The position numbers were made by a program, and so were the translations under genes. The notes beneath the pieces are model-generated. The model was not told the origin of the DNA. It made no database searches and worked only from the letters and a program-made list of their open reading frames with translations. A stretch of 64,000 nt of DNA, from contig JABSOI010000023.1 in NCBI GenBank assembly GCA_013216015.1, forward strand, positions 32,735 to 96,734, in the 5' to 3' direction. Positions 28,261 through 37,143 of the stretch are shown piece after piece (within the stretch, counting starts at the first letter, position 1; every line of letters starts with the position of its first letter). This stretch comes from Alteromonadaceae bacterium. Its GTDB lineage: Bacteria > Pseudomonadota > Gammaproteobacteria > Enterobacterales > Alteromonadaceae.

Positions 28261-28893
28261 TTACATTTGGGTAAGAATTCCAACAATTACCACAGTTAAC
28301 ACTAAACTACTGGAAATTACACCACGAACTGTGGTCATTGGTCCTTGCTTGCCAACCAATGCATTGATTTCTAATAACGCAACAATTGCCAGCGCTGTCC
28401 ACATTGCGATAGAGCCAACTCCCATACCATAGCCCGCAAAATGAGGTCCAGCCATCATACAAAATGCCATTGGAGCAGAAAACAAAGTATTAGTACGTGA
28501 TGCTAACAAAGCTTTAGCGCCTGCTGCCGGACCATCACCGTCAACCATTCCTAGGGCGATTTTCTGGTTTGGCCAAATAATTAACCAAACATTTAAGAAC
28601 ATTAATGTCCCCATAGTTGCACCAACAATGATGTAGTCATTCATCACGTTCATTTTTTGTACGAAGTGAAGCAAAATCACACCTGTAATAAAGGTAAACA
28701 TTGCACCCCAACGGAACCACCAAAGTGCTGCAGGTGCTAATTTTGCTTTACCGTCAGCTAAACCTTCTGGTGTTGCTGATTTAAAATAACCACCTTGAAT
28801 AAAGTTAAAGTAATATAAAAGTCCAATCCAAGTCATCCCGAAAAGCAAATGTCCCCAACGGGTCAACATATTAATTAAATCCATGAGTTCCAT
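28261..28893 (-). CDS. PuuD-like urate oxidase N-terminal-domain membrane protein
   Basis: A 210-aa inner-membrane protein with about six hydrophobic segments. The start MELMDLINMLTRWGHLLFGMTWIGLLYYFNF and the block WWFRWGAMFTFITGVILL, with conserved His/Trp, match the N-terminal membrane domain of the PuuD/HpyO-type urate oxidases (PF06181-like). The C-terminal cytochrome c domain of long PuuD proteins is absent, as in many short marine homologues, so urate oxidation should not be assumed. The ATG at 28893 has AGGTG five nt upstream; an earlier start (28938) is less likely. No purine-degradation genes are nearby. Confidence 0.75.
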   Translation of the reverse strand: MELMDLINMLTRWGHLLFGMTWIGLLYYFNFIQGGYFKSATPEGLADGKAKLAPAALWWFRWGAMFTFITGVILLHFVQKMNVMNDYIIVGATMGTLMFLNVWLIIWPNQKIALGMVDGDGPAAGAKALLASRTNTLFSAPMAFCMMAGPHFAGYGMGVGSIAMWTALAIVALLEINALVGKQGPMTTVRGVISSSLVLTVVIVGILTQM

Positions 28894-29501
28894 AATTTCA
28901 CCTCTATTATTTTTATTGATTTCTATTAAAACTGACAATCATAAGGCTTACCCTCACGACATCGATTATTTCACGTACCTGAAAATACTCTCCCCTGATT
29001 GAATAATCAACAAGAATTTCATCAATAACCCAAATTTGATACAAGTAATGAACAAATACCAAGCAACTTAAATAGTTAAAGCAAATTACCATGCCATCCG
29101 TAGTTTGAATAATAATTAAAATAGGCTGGGTTGAACAATTAATATTGCAAAGATTTTGACTGTTTTCAGTTGTTCATAATTGTGGTGGTTTGGGAGAAGA
29201 TATTTCTGAATATCGATAAAATATTGTTTCACCAGCAGCATTAGCACTCAGCAACTTGCACAAATAAAGAAAAGTATGAATTGTTATTCTGATTAAGCAG
29301 TATAAAGCTAGTTTTGAACTTGAATTTCAGTGGTGGTTGGCACATTGAGTATTGTTTCTTGCATAAAGTCCTTTAATAATTATTCAATTGCGGGAATAGG
29401 GCGCTGTTGATGATGAAATACTTTTAATTAAGTTGGTAATATCAGCTATAGCTATTATTGTGTTATTGCATCATGTTAGCCCCCTCGTTCAATTCTGTCT
29501 T

Positions 29502-29666
29502 ATACCAATTGTATTAAGTTAGTGGTCAGGGTTCGATGAGGATAAATGTTCAAGAGCACAGGTTTTTTGCTCCAGGCAAAACCTAAGTACCTACATCCAT
29601 GTCGGCAACGCAGCTATTGGAAATTTAGACCATCGAGGGTGACCACTTACTTAGTACAATTGGTAT
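29502..29666. repeat. 165-bp dispersed element with 27-bp terminal inverted repeats
   Basis: Left arm 29502-29528 and right arm 29640-29666 are inverted repeats with 25 of 27 matches, beginning ATACCAATTGTA. Inside, AGGTTTT...AAAACCT forms a stem, followed by CATCCATGTCGGCAACGCAGC. A longer relative occupies 51819-52153. It has no coding capacity, so it is MITE-like or encodes a structured RNA. Nothing else is recognised in the ~970 bp between the PuuD-like gene and the toxin-antitoxin pair except the operator just before the latter. Confidence 0.85.
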
Positions 29667-29779
29667 TACACTGAGCTTTCGTGTTCAGCATATTATTGGC
29701 TTGTTTATAGAGCAAGGGTAATATTATCTTTGCCTAGGATTATATTGATGGGTGGTAGCTTTAATTTTGTTAAAATGTA

Positions 29780-29846
29780 GTACGTATGATATACGTATAC
29801 TTGTTGTTTTACTTTGCTGTGCTATTATGTACGTATATTATACGAA
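29780..29846 (+). promoter_or_regulatory. two palindromic operator boxes upstream of the TacAT-like operon
   Basis: GTACGTATGATATACGTATAC (29780-29800, palindromic except near its centre) and GTACGTATATTATACGAA (29829-29846) are related boxes 15-81 bp before the antitoxin ATG. Ribbon-helix-helix antitoxins of this class autorepress at such repeats. Confidence 0.6.
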
Positions 29847-29860
29847 TTGGAGTGAGTGTT

Positions 29861-30133
29861 ATGGTTGCATTAGCATTAAAAAAAGATGCTCGATTAGATT
29901 TAAAGTTAACTTTAAATAATAAAAAGTTATTAGCTCAAGCTGCGATATTACGCGGTGTTGATATGACCACCTTCATTATCGAACCAGCGCTAAAAGCAGC
30001 TAGAGAAGTAGTTGAACAAGTTGAGCTGAAAAAAACTGAACAAATGGCTCTGTTTAAAGCGCTATCTAAACCAAGTCAACCTATTGAAGGTTTAAAAGAT
30101 TTGCTTTCAACAGGAACTTTTAGTGAACGATAA
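29861..30133 (+). CDS. DUF1778 (TacA-like) antitoxin
   Basis: A 90-aa type II antitoxin: an N-terminal ribbon-helix-helix (DARLDLKLTLNNKKLLAQAAILRGVDMTTFIIEPALKAA) followed by a C-terminal tail that would wrap the toxin. The ATG at 29861 (MVALALKKDARLDL) is preceded by GGAG; an in-frame start 75 bp upstream would add a hydrophobic peptide that lies over the operator boxes and is rejected. It overlaps the GNAT toxin by 11 bp. Confidence 0.87.
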   Translation: MVALALKKDARLDLKLTLNNKKLLAQAAILRGVDMTTFIIEPALKAAREVVEQVELKKTEQMALFKALSKPSQPIEGLKDLLSTGTFSER

Positions 30134-30650
30134 TCGATTTATTCTTGAACAATATGACCCGAGCAAAATTTATTATCAGCAGAAGAAGTTTGATTGTGGT
30201 AATAAGATCATCAATAAGTTTGTTCATTCGTCCCTGAAGAAGCAGGTAAGCCAACATTTTTCTCTAGCTTATATCCTATTGGATACTGAGAATAATGAAC
30301 GCTTTTCTGCTTTTTATACATTAACTTCTTTTAAACTTTTAGCATCTGAATTAGAAAAGCTTTCTAAGGGAAGTTTGCCTAGAGACATACCTTGTGTACG
30401 TCTAGTAATGTTAGGTGTTAATTCTTCATTACAAGGGCAAGGAATTGGCAGGAAAATGATGTCTGATGCATTTCATAGAGTGCATAGAGCTTCAAAAGAA
30501 ATTGGCACCTATGGATTATATTTAGATGCAGATTCAAATGCGACAGACTTTTATCTCTCACTTGGATTTACACGATTGGATAATGGTGGACAAAGTGACA
30601 TTGCAAAGATGTTTCTAAGTATAAATACGATTGACTTGTTAATAGGGTAA
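30123..30650 (+). CDS. GNAT-family acetyltransferase toxin (TacT-like)
   Basis: A 175-aa GNAT toxin. TacT-type toxins acetylate charged aminoacyl-tRNAs and stop translation. The acetyl-CoA loop is LQGQGIGRKMM; the C-terminal DADSNATDFYLSLGF holds the catalytic Tyr typical of TacT and AtaT. The start is a GTG inside the antitoxin frame (11-bp overlap), so translation is coupled. The early FDCGNKIINKFV (usually FDCG...LD.fL) is another family mark. Confidence 0.87.
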   Translation: MNDNRFILEQYDPSKIYYQQKKFDCGNKIINKFVHSSLKKQVSQHFSLAYILLDTENNERFSAFYTLTSFKLLASELEKLSKGSLPRDIPCVRLVMLGVNSSLQGQGIGRKMMSDAFHRVHRASKEIGTYGLYLDADSNATDFYLSLGFTRLDNGGQSDIAKMFLSINTIDLLIG

Positions 30651-30714
30651 TTTTGCTTGCGAGCTATAATAACTCCCTTTTTGTGAAGAAAAATTAATCA
30701 ACTATATTTATGAA

Positions 30715-30806
30715 CGATAGGGTTAGTAATCGATAGGGTTAGTGTTATTTATTTACATATTCTTTTTAAAATCAATTGCATTGCCACCTTTGATTGCATT
30801 GATTGG
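30715..30806. repeat. dispersed repeat, copy 1 (CGATAGGGTTAG type)
   Basis: Starts with CGATAGGGTTAG twice, then GTTATTTATTTACATAT, then a CAATTGCATTG(C)C and TTTGATTGCATTG part. Related copies are at 31730-31800 and 31992-32075, on both sides of the PEP-CTERM gene. Confidence 0.7.
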
Positions 30807-30827
30807 ATTTATGATTAGGCTAAAACT

Positions 30828-30850
30828 GCCCGTCTAAAGACGGGCGTTTT
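30828..30850 (+). terminator. rho-independent terminator
   Basis: GCCCGTC / GACGGGC stem with loop TAAA, followed by GTTTT. It lies about 180 bp after the GNAT toxin stop on the same strand. Confidence 0.8.
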
Positions 30851-30905
30851 AACCTTAAGCACGGACTAAGCACTAAAACGTCCGTTTAAAGAAGAACAGA
30901 TTAGA

Positions 30906-31509
30906 TTACTGCTTTTTGAATCTACGAGATGCTAAACCCATGATGCCTAATGCGAAAATAACAAGAGTGGATGGCTCTGGAACCTCTGCTATTTGATAAA
31001 TTATATTATCAATCCACAACTCATCTCCGTCTAGAGGAGTATCAATTGTAGCATAACTTATTAAATTAGCCCCTACGTCAATACCAACATAACCACACGT
31101 TCCAATAAAACAGAACTCCATATTGTCAGTAGTTATTGTTCGGCTTTCAATTAAGGTATTTGAACTATCAAAAAATGATAATGTTGTATCCACATTGTTT
31201 GATATAAAATCTAAACCAAATGCTGAAATTGCTGAAACAAAATCAAATCTAATAACTGATGAATCACCACCATCATAATACGCTGGTGGAAGAATATCTC
31301 CAAAGGGGGGGGCCATCAATTAGAGCTACGCCGCCGCTAATAACTAGGTTACCATCTCCTACAATTGTAGTTCCGTCATCCAGCCCTGAAAAAGTAACTT
31401 CATATGCTCCGGCGTCGAAATCTATGCGTTCTATTATTTCCGCATTAGCAATGCTACTAACAGTAAAAATTAAACCAGTAAAAGCCGCTTTTAAATATTT
31501 TAATTTCAT
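30906..31509 (-). pseudogene. PEP-CTERM sorting-domain protein, frameshifted in a C8 tract
   Basis: The first frame (31509-31273) gives a signal peptide (MKLKYLKAAFTGLIFTVSSIANA) and the start of a beta-rich extracellular domain; the second (to 30906) continues it and ends in VPEPSTLVIFALGIMGLASRRFKKQ, a PEP-CTERM signal with membrane helix and basic tail. The two frames meet at eight C residues (31305-31312 on the + strand as G). Seven C would give one frame of about 200 aa reading DGPPFGDILPP across the junction. So it is a recent frameshift, a phase-variable tract, or a read error. Such proteins need an exosortase; none is in this window. Function unknown. Confidence 0.82.
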
Positions 31510-32357
31510 AATAATTTCGTTTTTTATATATTATTTAAAAATGATAGTTTGCTTTAGTGCTTGTTATAACAAATTCTAATTGCGTAATAAATATACCATG
31601 CGATCTTAAAGCATTCAATTACAGTGAGTTATAAGTTTACTGAAATATAAAACAGTATGGCTGTAAAAAAACAGACACAATTTAATACTACTGTATTTTT
31701 ATATGCCAATGGACGGTACGCAATAGTATCGATAGGGTCAGTGGTGTTTATTTACATGTGTTTTACATGCACTTATTAAAACCAATCGTATTGATCTACT
31801 TTACTAACACAATAAAAACATATTATTAACAATGTGAACTTTAGTTTAAAAACAAAAAACTTCAAATAATTAAAAAGAATAAACAAAAAAACATCTAAAT
31901 CGACAGGGTCAATTTAATCTTTATTTATCAAGCTTTAGCAGCTTCTGTGACATTTATTATATGAGGTGTGAGAATGCTCGATAGGGTGGGTCGATAGGAT
32001 CAGTGTTGTTGATTTACATGTATTTAATAAAAGCAATTACATTGGTCCCTTTGATTGCAGACCCCTTTGATTGAAGTTTTCATTTGGAAAATACATCTAA
32101 AATAGCAATGTTAATTATATGGTATAAGAAAAGATTTGTTTAAAGTAGTTAAGGGATTTACTAAATTAGTTTAGGTGTGCTTTTAGGATATCAAGTTTAT
32201 GTTAATTGACCACGCTCAAGATATAAAAATTCTAACCTTCTTAGATTAATAGATAATTTGTGCGAAGTTGATTTAAATATCCACGTTTGAGCAGGCGGGT
32301 TAGTAGCACATGTAATAAATATGACATTGAAGTCATATGATTTATGGGGTATATTTA
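31510..32357. other. 848-bp non-coding repeat region
   Basis: No supported gene. It holds two copies of the CGATAGGGTCAGTG-type repeat (31730-31800, 31992-32075), a stray CGACAGGGTCAA near 31904, and AT-rich filler. The repeat shares GTTGTTTATTTACATG and the CAATTACATTGG/CCCTTTGATTGCA part with copy 1. An open frame on the minus strand (32197-32460) looks random. Confidence 0.6.
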
Positions 32358-32666
32358 ATGATGAAAGCATGGCAAATCGAGTTTTGTGGGGAGTTTTATA
32401 TTGAATTTCAAAATTTCCCACAAAGTGTACAAAATGAACTATTAGCGTCCTTGATCCCATTAAAACTACTAGGTGCTAACCTAGGTCGCCCAAATGTGGA
32501 TACACTCAATGGTTCAAAGTACCGCAATATGAAAGAATTGCGTTTTAGTGCAGATAACGGAGTATGGCGCGCAGCCTTTGCCTTTGATCCAAAGCGTAAA
32601 GCAATCTTACTGGTTGCTGGTGATAAATCGGGTACGGGACAAAAAAGTTCTACAAAACGCTCATAA
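32358..32666 (+). CDS. RelE/HigB-type (DUF891/Gp49-like) toxin, reading frame shifted near its end
   Basis: mRNA-interferase-type toxin of the phage-derived Gp49/HigB family, with WQIEF near the start, LRFSADNGVWRAAFAFDP and ILLVAGDKSG. The zero frame ends GQKSSTKRS. A -1 shift in the AAAAAA run at 32641-32646 gives GQKKFYKTLINKADKRF and on to a stop at 32728, which is the normal family C-terminus, and overlaps the antitoxin ATG by 8 bp, the usual layout. So the run has lost one A, or slippage makes the full protein. The ATG may be 32358 or 32361. The partner is the XRE gene downstream. Confidence 0.82.
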   Translation: MMKAWQIEFCGEFYIEFQNFPQSVQNELLASLIPLKLLGANLGRPNVDTLNGSKYRNMKELRFSADNGVWRAAFAFDPKRKAILLVAGDKSGTGQKSSTKRS

Positions 32667-32720
32667 ATAAAGCAGATAAACGATTTGAACAACATTTGCT
32701 AGCGTTAAAGGGGAAACTAA

Positions 32721-33047
32721 ATGGCTAGAACATTAGATGATATTATGGCAGAGCTGCCAAAAGAGCGTAGAGACTTTATTGAGCAAAGAGGTGCTGAAAT
32801 ACTTAACGAGTATTTAACACTGCAAGAATTGCGTAAAGCTAAAAAATTGACCCAAAAAAAATTGGCTGAAAGCCTGAATGTAAATCAGGAAAATATATCA
32901 AGACTTGAAAAAAGGTCAGATATGATGCTTTCGACACTTCGTGGTTATGTTGAAGCTATGGGTGGGAAATTGGAGTTAACCGTTCGTTTTCCAAAGCATA
33001 CGCCTATATCCCTTAAAGGTATTGGAGATGATGCCAGTAATTTGTAA
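32721..33047 (+). CDS. XRE-family antitoxin (HigA/Gp49-partner type)
   Basis: A 108-aa helix-turn-helix protein. The Xre HTH is at ~36-90 (LRKAKKLTQKKLAESLNVNQENISRLEKRSD), followed by the typical LRGYVEAMGGKLELTVRFP tail of toxin-associated XRE proteins. The ATG overlaps the -1-frame end of the toxin (ATGGCTAG). Predicted to neutralise the toxin and autorepress. Confidence 0.88.
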   Translation: MARTLDDIMAELPKERRDFIEQRGAEILNEYLTLQELRKAKKLTQKKLAESLNVNQENISRLEKRSDMMLSTLRGYVEAMGGKLELTVRFPKHTPISLKGIGDDASNL

Positions 33048-33379
33048 TTTGAACACCTGTGTATTAGCTTTTCTTTGGTCATAGGATTAGGGGTCGAAAA
33101 AATACGAGTATCAACATAGCTATCTCAAGAGTACATGCATTGAAAAACCGATATTGGGCTTAACACATTTGAAATAAAGTACAGTACCATCCAACGAATT
33201 TCTGAACTTAACACAACACACAATTGATGGTTAAGTGCATTACTTTAGCCAATTAACCAAGACCTCTGTTTAATCATTTATTTACATGACTAATTAAGCT
33301 ACAATTCGCCGCCTTTATTATACTCAGTTGGTTTGAGTATAAATTTTTCCAATTTTATAGAGAAAGTACATTAAATCTA
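33048..33379. other. intergenic region before prfB
   Basis: 332 bp without a gene. It marks the right end of the accessory stretch between recJ and prfB. A probable prfB promoter lies near 33290-33350. No repeat or terminator recognised. Confidence 0.5.
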
Positions 33380-34478
33380 ATGCTTGAAGTTAATCCAGTA
33401 CTAAATAAATTAAAAGATATACGAGAACGAACTTCGCTGTTACGGGGGTATCTTTGACTACGATCTTAAAGCTGAGAGACTAGTTGAAGTATCACGGGAA
33501 TTAGAATTACCTGATGTATGGAATGAGCCTGAGCGGGCTCAGGCTTTAGGAAAAGAACGAGCAGCGCTTGAAGCAATAGTAAAAACTATTGAAGATTTAG
33601 ATGTTGGCTGTGAAGACGCTGAAGGCTTGGTTGAACTGGCCGTTGAAGAAGCTGATGAAGAAACTTTTCAGGATGCACAAGCAGAAGTTGAAGAATTAGA
33701 TGAAAAATTGGCAACCTTGGAATTTCGTAGAATGTTCTCCGGGGAGCACGACTCAGCCAGTTGTTATTTAGATATTCAATCTGGTTCTGGCGGCACGGAA
33801 GCTCAAGATTGGGCTGAAATGATTATGCGCATGTACCTTCGTTGGGGAGAAGCGCATGGTTATAAAACCGAAGTTATTGAAGTTACCGACGGTGATGTTG
33901 CCGGTATTAAAGGGTGTACTTTAAAGTATACCGGTGAATATGCGTACGGTTGGTTAAGAACTGAAACTGGAGTTCATCGTTTAGTACGAAAATCACCATT
34001 TGATTCAAGTGGTCGTCGCCATACTTCATTTGCTTCAGCTTTCATTTATCCTGAGGTTGATGACAATATTCAAATTGATATCAATCCGGCTGATTTACGT
34101 GTTGATACTTATCGGGCTTCTGGCGCTGGTGGTCAGCATGTTAACAAAACTGATTCGGCTATTCGGATCACACATATTCCAACGGGTGCGGTAGTGCAGT
34201 GTCAAAGCGACCGTTCGCAGCACAAAAACCGGGCGGCAGCAATGAAGCTTTTGAAAGCTAAGTTGTTTGAGTTGGAAATACAAAAGCAAAATGAAGATAA
34301 GCAAATACTGGAAGATGGTAAGTCAGATATTGGTTGGGGCAGTCAAATTCGCTCTTACGTTCTGGATGACAGCCGTATTAAAGATTTAAGAACGGGTATT
34401 GAAAACCGTAATACACAAGCGGTACTTGATGGCGATTTAGATAAGTTTATTGAAGCCAGTTTAAAATCAGGTTTGTAG
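33380..34478 (+). CDS. prfB: peptide chain release factor 2 with programmed +1 frameshift
   Basis: Class I release factor for UAA/UGA. The ATG at 33380 opens a 25-codon frame ending CTT TGA; the main frame resumes at GAC (33458). With the shift the protein is 365 aa, as in E. coli. The GGQ motif ([14 protein letters not shown]) and the stop-recognising SPF (RKSPFDSSG) are intact. The shift site has GGGGG three nt before CTT TGA C, so RF2 autoregulates its synthesis through recognition of UGA. Followed by lysS, as in E. coli, but recJ is displaced. Confidence 0.97.
33444..33457 (+). promoter_or_regulatory. prfB programmed +1 frameshift site
   Basis: GGGGG TAT CTT TGA followed by C: the internal Shine-Dalgarno-like run, slippery CTT and in-frame TGA, matching the E. 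coli site AGGGGGTATCTTTGAC from the G run onward. Confidence 0.95.
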
Positions 34479-34518
34479 GCTCAGGTTTTTAAACTGGGTT
34501 TGTAACAAAATAGTAGCC

Positions 34519-34569
34519 GATGGCGATTTAAACAAGTTTATTGAAACAGGCCGGAATTCCGGTTTGTGA
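34519..34569. repeat. degenerate duplicate of the prfB 3' end
   Basis: GATGGCGATTTAAACAAG, then TTTATTGAA and a final GGTTTGTGA, repeat the last prfB codons (34428-34478) 91 bp downstream with substitutions. It contains the palindrome CCGGAATTCCGG (34551-34562). Confidence 0.8.
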
Positions 34570-34612
34570 TATTTGAAAAACATTTTTTGAAGTAAAGAAT
34601 TGAGAAACAGAA

Positions 34613-36172
34613 ATGACAGATAACGTTAAAAACAACAACCAGGCAGCACAAGACGAAAACAAGTTAATTGCAGAGCGTCGCTTAAAATTAACTAAAATTC
34701 GTGAAAATTGTTCTGCAAATGGTTTTCCAAATAATTTTAACCGCGAACATTATGCCGCTGATATTCAAGCTGAACACGGTGAAAAATCTAAAGAAGAGCT
34801 TGAAGAATTACAGGTAACTTATGCTATTGCCGGTCGGGTAATGGCTAAACGTGGTCCATTTCTAGTTTTACAAGACATGTCTGGTCGTATTCAAACCTAT
34901 GCAGAGAAAACTGTTCAAAAAGATATTAAAGCGCGTTGGGGCACCTTAGATATTGGTGATATTGTTGGTGTTAAAGGTATTCTACATAAGTCAGGTAAGG
35001 GTGATCTTTACGTTAATATGAACGAATATTCATTATTGACTAAATCGCTACGTCCATTACCAGAAAAATTTCATGGGTTGTCTGATCAGGAAACAAAGTA
35101 TCGTCAGCGTTATGTTGATTTGATCATCAACCAAGATACTCGTAATACGTTTAAAATTCGCTCGAAAATTGTTGATGGTATCCGAAAGTTTTTAGTTGCT
35201 CGTGACTTTATGGAAGTTGAAACGCCAATGTTGCAGGTGATCCCAGGTGGTGCTACTGCAAAACCTTTTATGACATATCATAATGCGCTTGATATCGATA
35301 TGTACTTACGTATTGCGCCTGAGCTTTACTTAAAACGTTTGGTAGTTGGTGGTTTTGAACGTGTATTCGAAATTAACCGTAACTTCCGTAATGAAGGTTT
35401 ATCGACTCGTCATAATCCTGAATTTACCATGATTGAATTCTATCAGGCTTATGCTGATTACAATGATTTAATGAATTTAACCGAAGATATGTTACGCACT
35501 GTTGCAGAAGATGTTTTAGGTACTTCAATGATCCGCAATACAGTGAAAGACGAATCGGGTGAAGTGGTTAATGAAAAATTCTATGATTTTGGCAAACCGT
35601 TTGCACGTTTAACTATGGTTGATGCAATTTTAAAATATGGTGACGCATTAGATGAAAATGTTTTACGTAACCCGATAGATAATTTTGATGCAATTAAAGC
35701 AATGGCAAAACAAGTTGGGGTTAAATTGTCTGATGCGTCGAAAGTTTGGGGTCCGGGTAAATACATTTGTGAAATCTTTGAAGAAGTTGCAGAGCATTTA
35801 CTTGATCAACCTACTTTCATTACCGAATACCCTTGGGAAGTATCACCGTTAGCCCGTCGTAATGATAATAATTCATTTGTTACTGATCGCTTTGAATTTT
35901 TTGTCGGTGGTCGTGAATTAGCAAATGGTTTTTCTGAGCTTAATGACTCGGAAGACCAGGCAGCAAGATTCAAAAAACAAGTAGAAGAAAAAGATGCCGG
36001 TGATGATGAAGCAATGCATTTTGATGATGATTATATTCGTGCATTAGAATATGGTTTACCACCAACGGCAGGAGAAGGTATTGGTATTGATCGTCTTGTA
36101 ATGCTGTTTACCGATTCGCCTACAATAAAAGATGTAATTCTATTCCCGCATATGCGTCCTGAAGCTGAATAA
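34613..36172 (+). CDS. lysS: lysyl-tRNA synthetase (class II)
   Basis: Charges tRNA-Lys in translation. 519 aa. N-terminal OB-fold anticodon-binding domain (~65-165, [24 protein letters not shown] segment), then the class II core: motif 1 ([12 protein letters not shown]), motif 2 ([26 protein letters not shown]) and motif 3 ([10 protein letters not shown]). Downstream of prfB as in E. coli. Followed by a terminator. Confidence 0.97.
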   Translation: MTDNVKNNNQAAQDENKLIAERRLKLTKIRENCSANGFPNNFNREHYAADIQAEHGEKSKEELEELQVTYAIAGRVMAKRGPFLVLQDMSGRIQTYAEKTVQKDIKARWGTLDIGDIVGVKGILHKSGKGDLYVNMNEYSLLTKSLRPLPEKFHGLSDQETKYRQRYVDLIINQDTRNTFKIRSKIVDGIRKFLVARDFMEVETPMLQVIPGGATAKPFMTYHNALDIDMYLRIAPELYLKRLVVGGFERVFEINRNFRNEGLSTRHNPEFTMIEFYQAYADYNDLMNLTEDMLRTVAEDVLGTSMIRNTVKDESGEVVNEKFYDFGKPFARLTMVDAILKYGDALDENVLRNPIDNFDAIKAMAKQVGVKLSDASKVWGPGKYICEIFEEVAEHLLDQPTFITEYPWEVSPLARRNDNNSFVTDRFEFFVGGRELANGFSELNDSEDQAARFKKQVEEKDAGDDEAMHFDDDYIRALEYGLPPTAGEGIGIDRLVMLFTDSPTIKDVILFPHMRPEAE

Positions 36173-36225
36173 TTTCGACTTTTTGATTATATGAATATGT
36201 GACAATGTAATAATAATGTTAAATA

Positions 36226-36250
36226 AAAGGCACTTACGGGTGCTTTTTTT
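36226..36250 (+). terminator. terminator of lysS
   Basis: AAAGGCAC / GTGCTTTT stem (one wobble) with a 6-nt loop, followed by T residues. Confidence 0.75.
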
Positions 36251-36461
36251 GTTTTTAATTTATCAGTAATATTGAAAATGTATCGACTTGTTATTTGTGA
36301 AGGTTGAAGTTACATCTTTGTTCGGTATATTAATTAATCAATTTATATTAAATCAACGAAATGAAGATATTTTTTGATGTTCTTTAGTGATGAAATGACA
36401 ATGTTCTGTTAGATTTAAGGTATCAAAAAAAAAGAAATGATTTATAACCAAGGAAACAGCT

Positions 36462-37010
36462 ATGGCAATTGAAATAAAATTTGAATTAGAAGAGTCTGAT
36501 TTAGAGTATTTTCGTAACGTAATGAAAAAAGCTCAAAGTGGTGCTAAGAACTTAAATGAAAGCCAAATTTTATCACATGCAAAAAATCTCAGTCAAGATG
36601 TTAAAGGTACTGTGCCGGATTTTGTCAGTGCCAGATTAAATAAGTTAGAAACAATGGTTGATATTATTGAAGATGATGAGTGGGATATTTCTGATGAAGA
36701 ACGTTCAGATATGATCGCCGCCTTAGCTTATTTTAGTGAACCTGAAGATTTAATACCTGATCATATTCCGGTATTGGGTTTCTTGGATGATGCCATCATG
36801 ATTGAATTAGTTGCTGGTGAGTTTAAAGATGACATAGAAGCATTCCAAGAGTTTTGTGCATACAGAGAACGAGAAGAGGGACGTTCAGGAGATACTCCTA
36901 TCACCCGTGAAGAATGGTTAGGGGCTAAGCGCCGTGAACTTCATTCTCGTGTGAGAAGTCGCCGAGCTTCACGCCGCGGTAGATCTTCATCTTTTAGATC
37001 GATTTTTTAA
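36462..37010 (+). CDS. DUF1232 (YkvA-like) protein
   Basis: A 182-aa protein with the DUF1232 core at ~75-120 (IAALAYFSEPEDLIPDHIPVLGFLDDAIMIELV). The family's function is unknown; it is often membrane-associated through this amphipathic segment. The N-terminal half is charged helix; the C-terminal ~25 residues are an Arg/Ser-rich basic tail (RSRRASRRGRSSS) that could bind nucleic acid. A good ribosome-binding site (AAGGAA) precedes the ATG. Monocistronic between terminators. Confidence 0.85.
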   Translation: MAIEIKFELEESDLEYFRNVMKKAQSGAKNLNESQILSHAKNLSQDVKGTVPDFVSARLNKLETMVDIIEDDEWDISDEERSDMIAALAYFSEPEDLIPDHIPVLGFLDDAIMIELVAGEFKDDIEAFQEFCAYREREEGRSGDTPITREEWLGAKRRELHSRVRSRRASRRGRSSSFRSIF

Positions 37011-37067
37011 ACGATAATAAAATCGATAACTTTAATAAGTTACATAATATACATAAGTTCAATAAGG

Positions 37068-37104
37068 AAAAGCCGATAGACAATAAATGACCTATCGGCT
37101 TTTT
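37068..37104 (+). terminator. terminator of the DUF1232 gene
   Basis: AGCCGATAG / CTATCGGCT stem with a 12-nt loop, then TTTT. Confidence 0.88.
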
Positions 37105-37143
37105 AATTGGTAAATAATTTACTATGTTTTAAGGATGATTCTG

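Noticed and set aside
31259..31579. Open frame on the plus strand opposite the PEP-CTERM gene
   Set aside because: No family resemblance, and it covers the signal peptide region of a recognisable gene.
32197..32460. Minus-strand frame overlapping the HigB-type toxin
   Set aside because: No motif and no ribosome-binding site; the toxin on the plus strand explains the region.
33380..33457. prfB as a pseudogene because of an early TGA
   Set aside because: The TGA lies in the known programmed frameshift context CTT TGA C after GGGGG.
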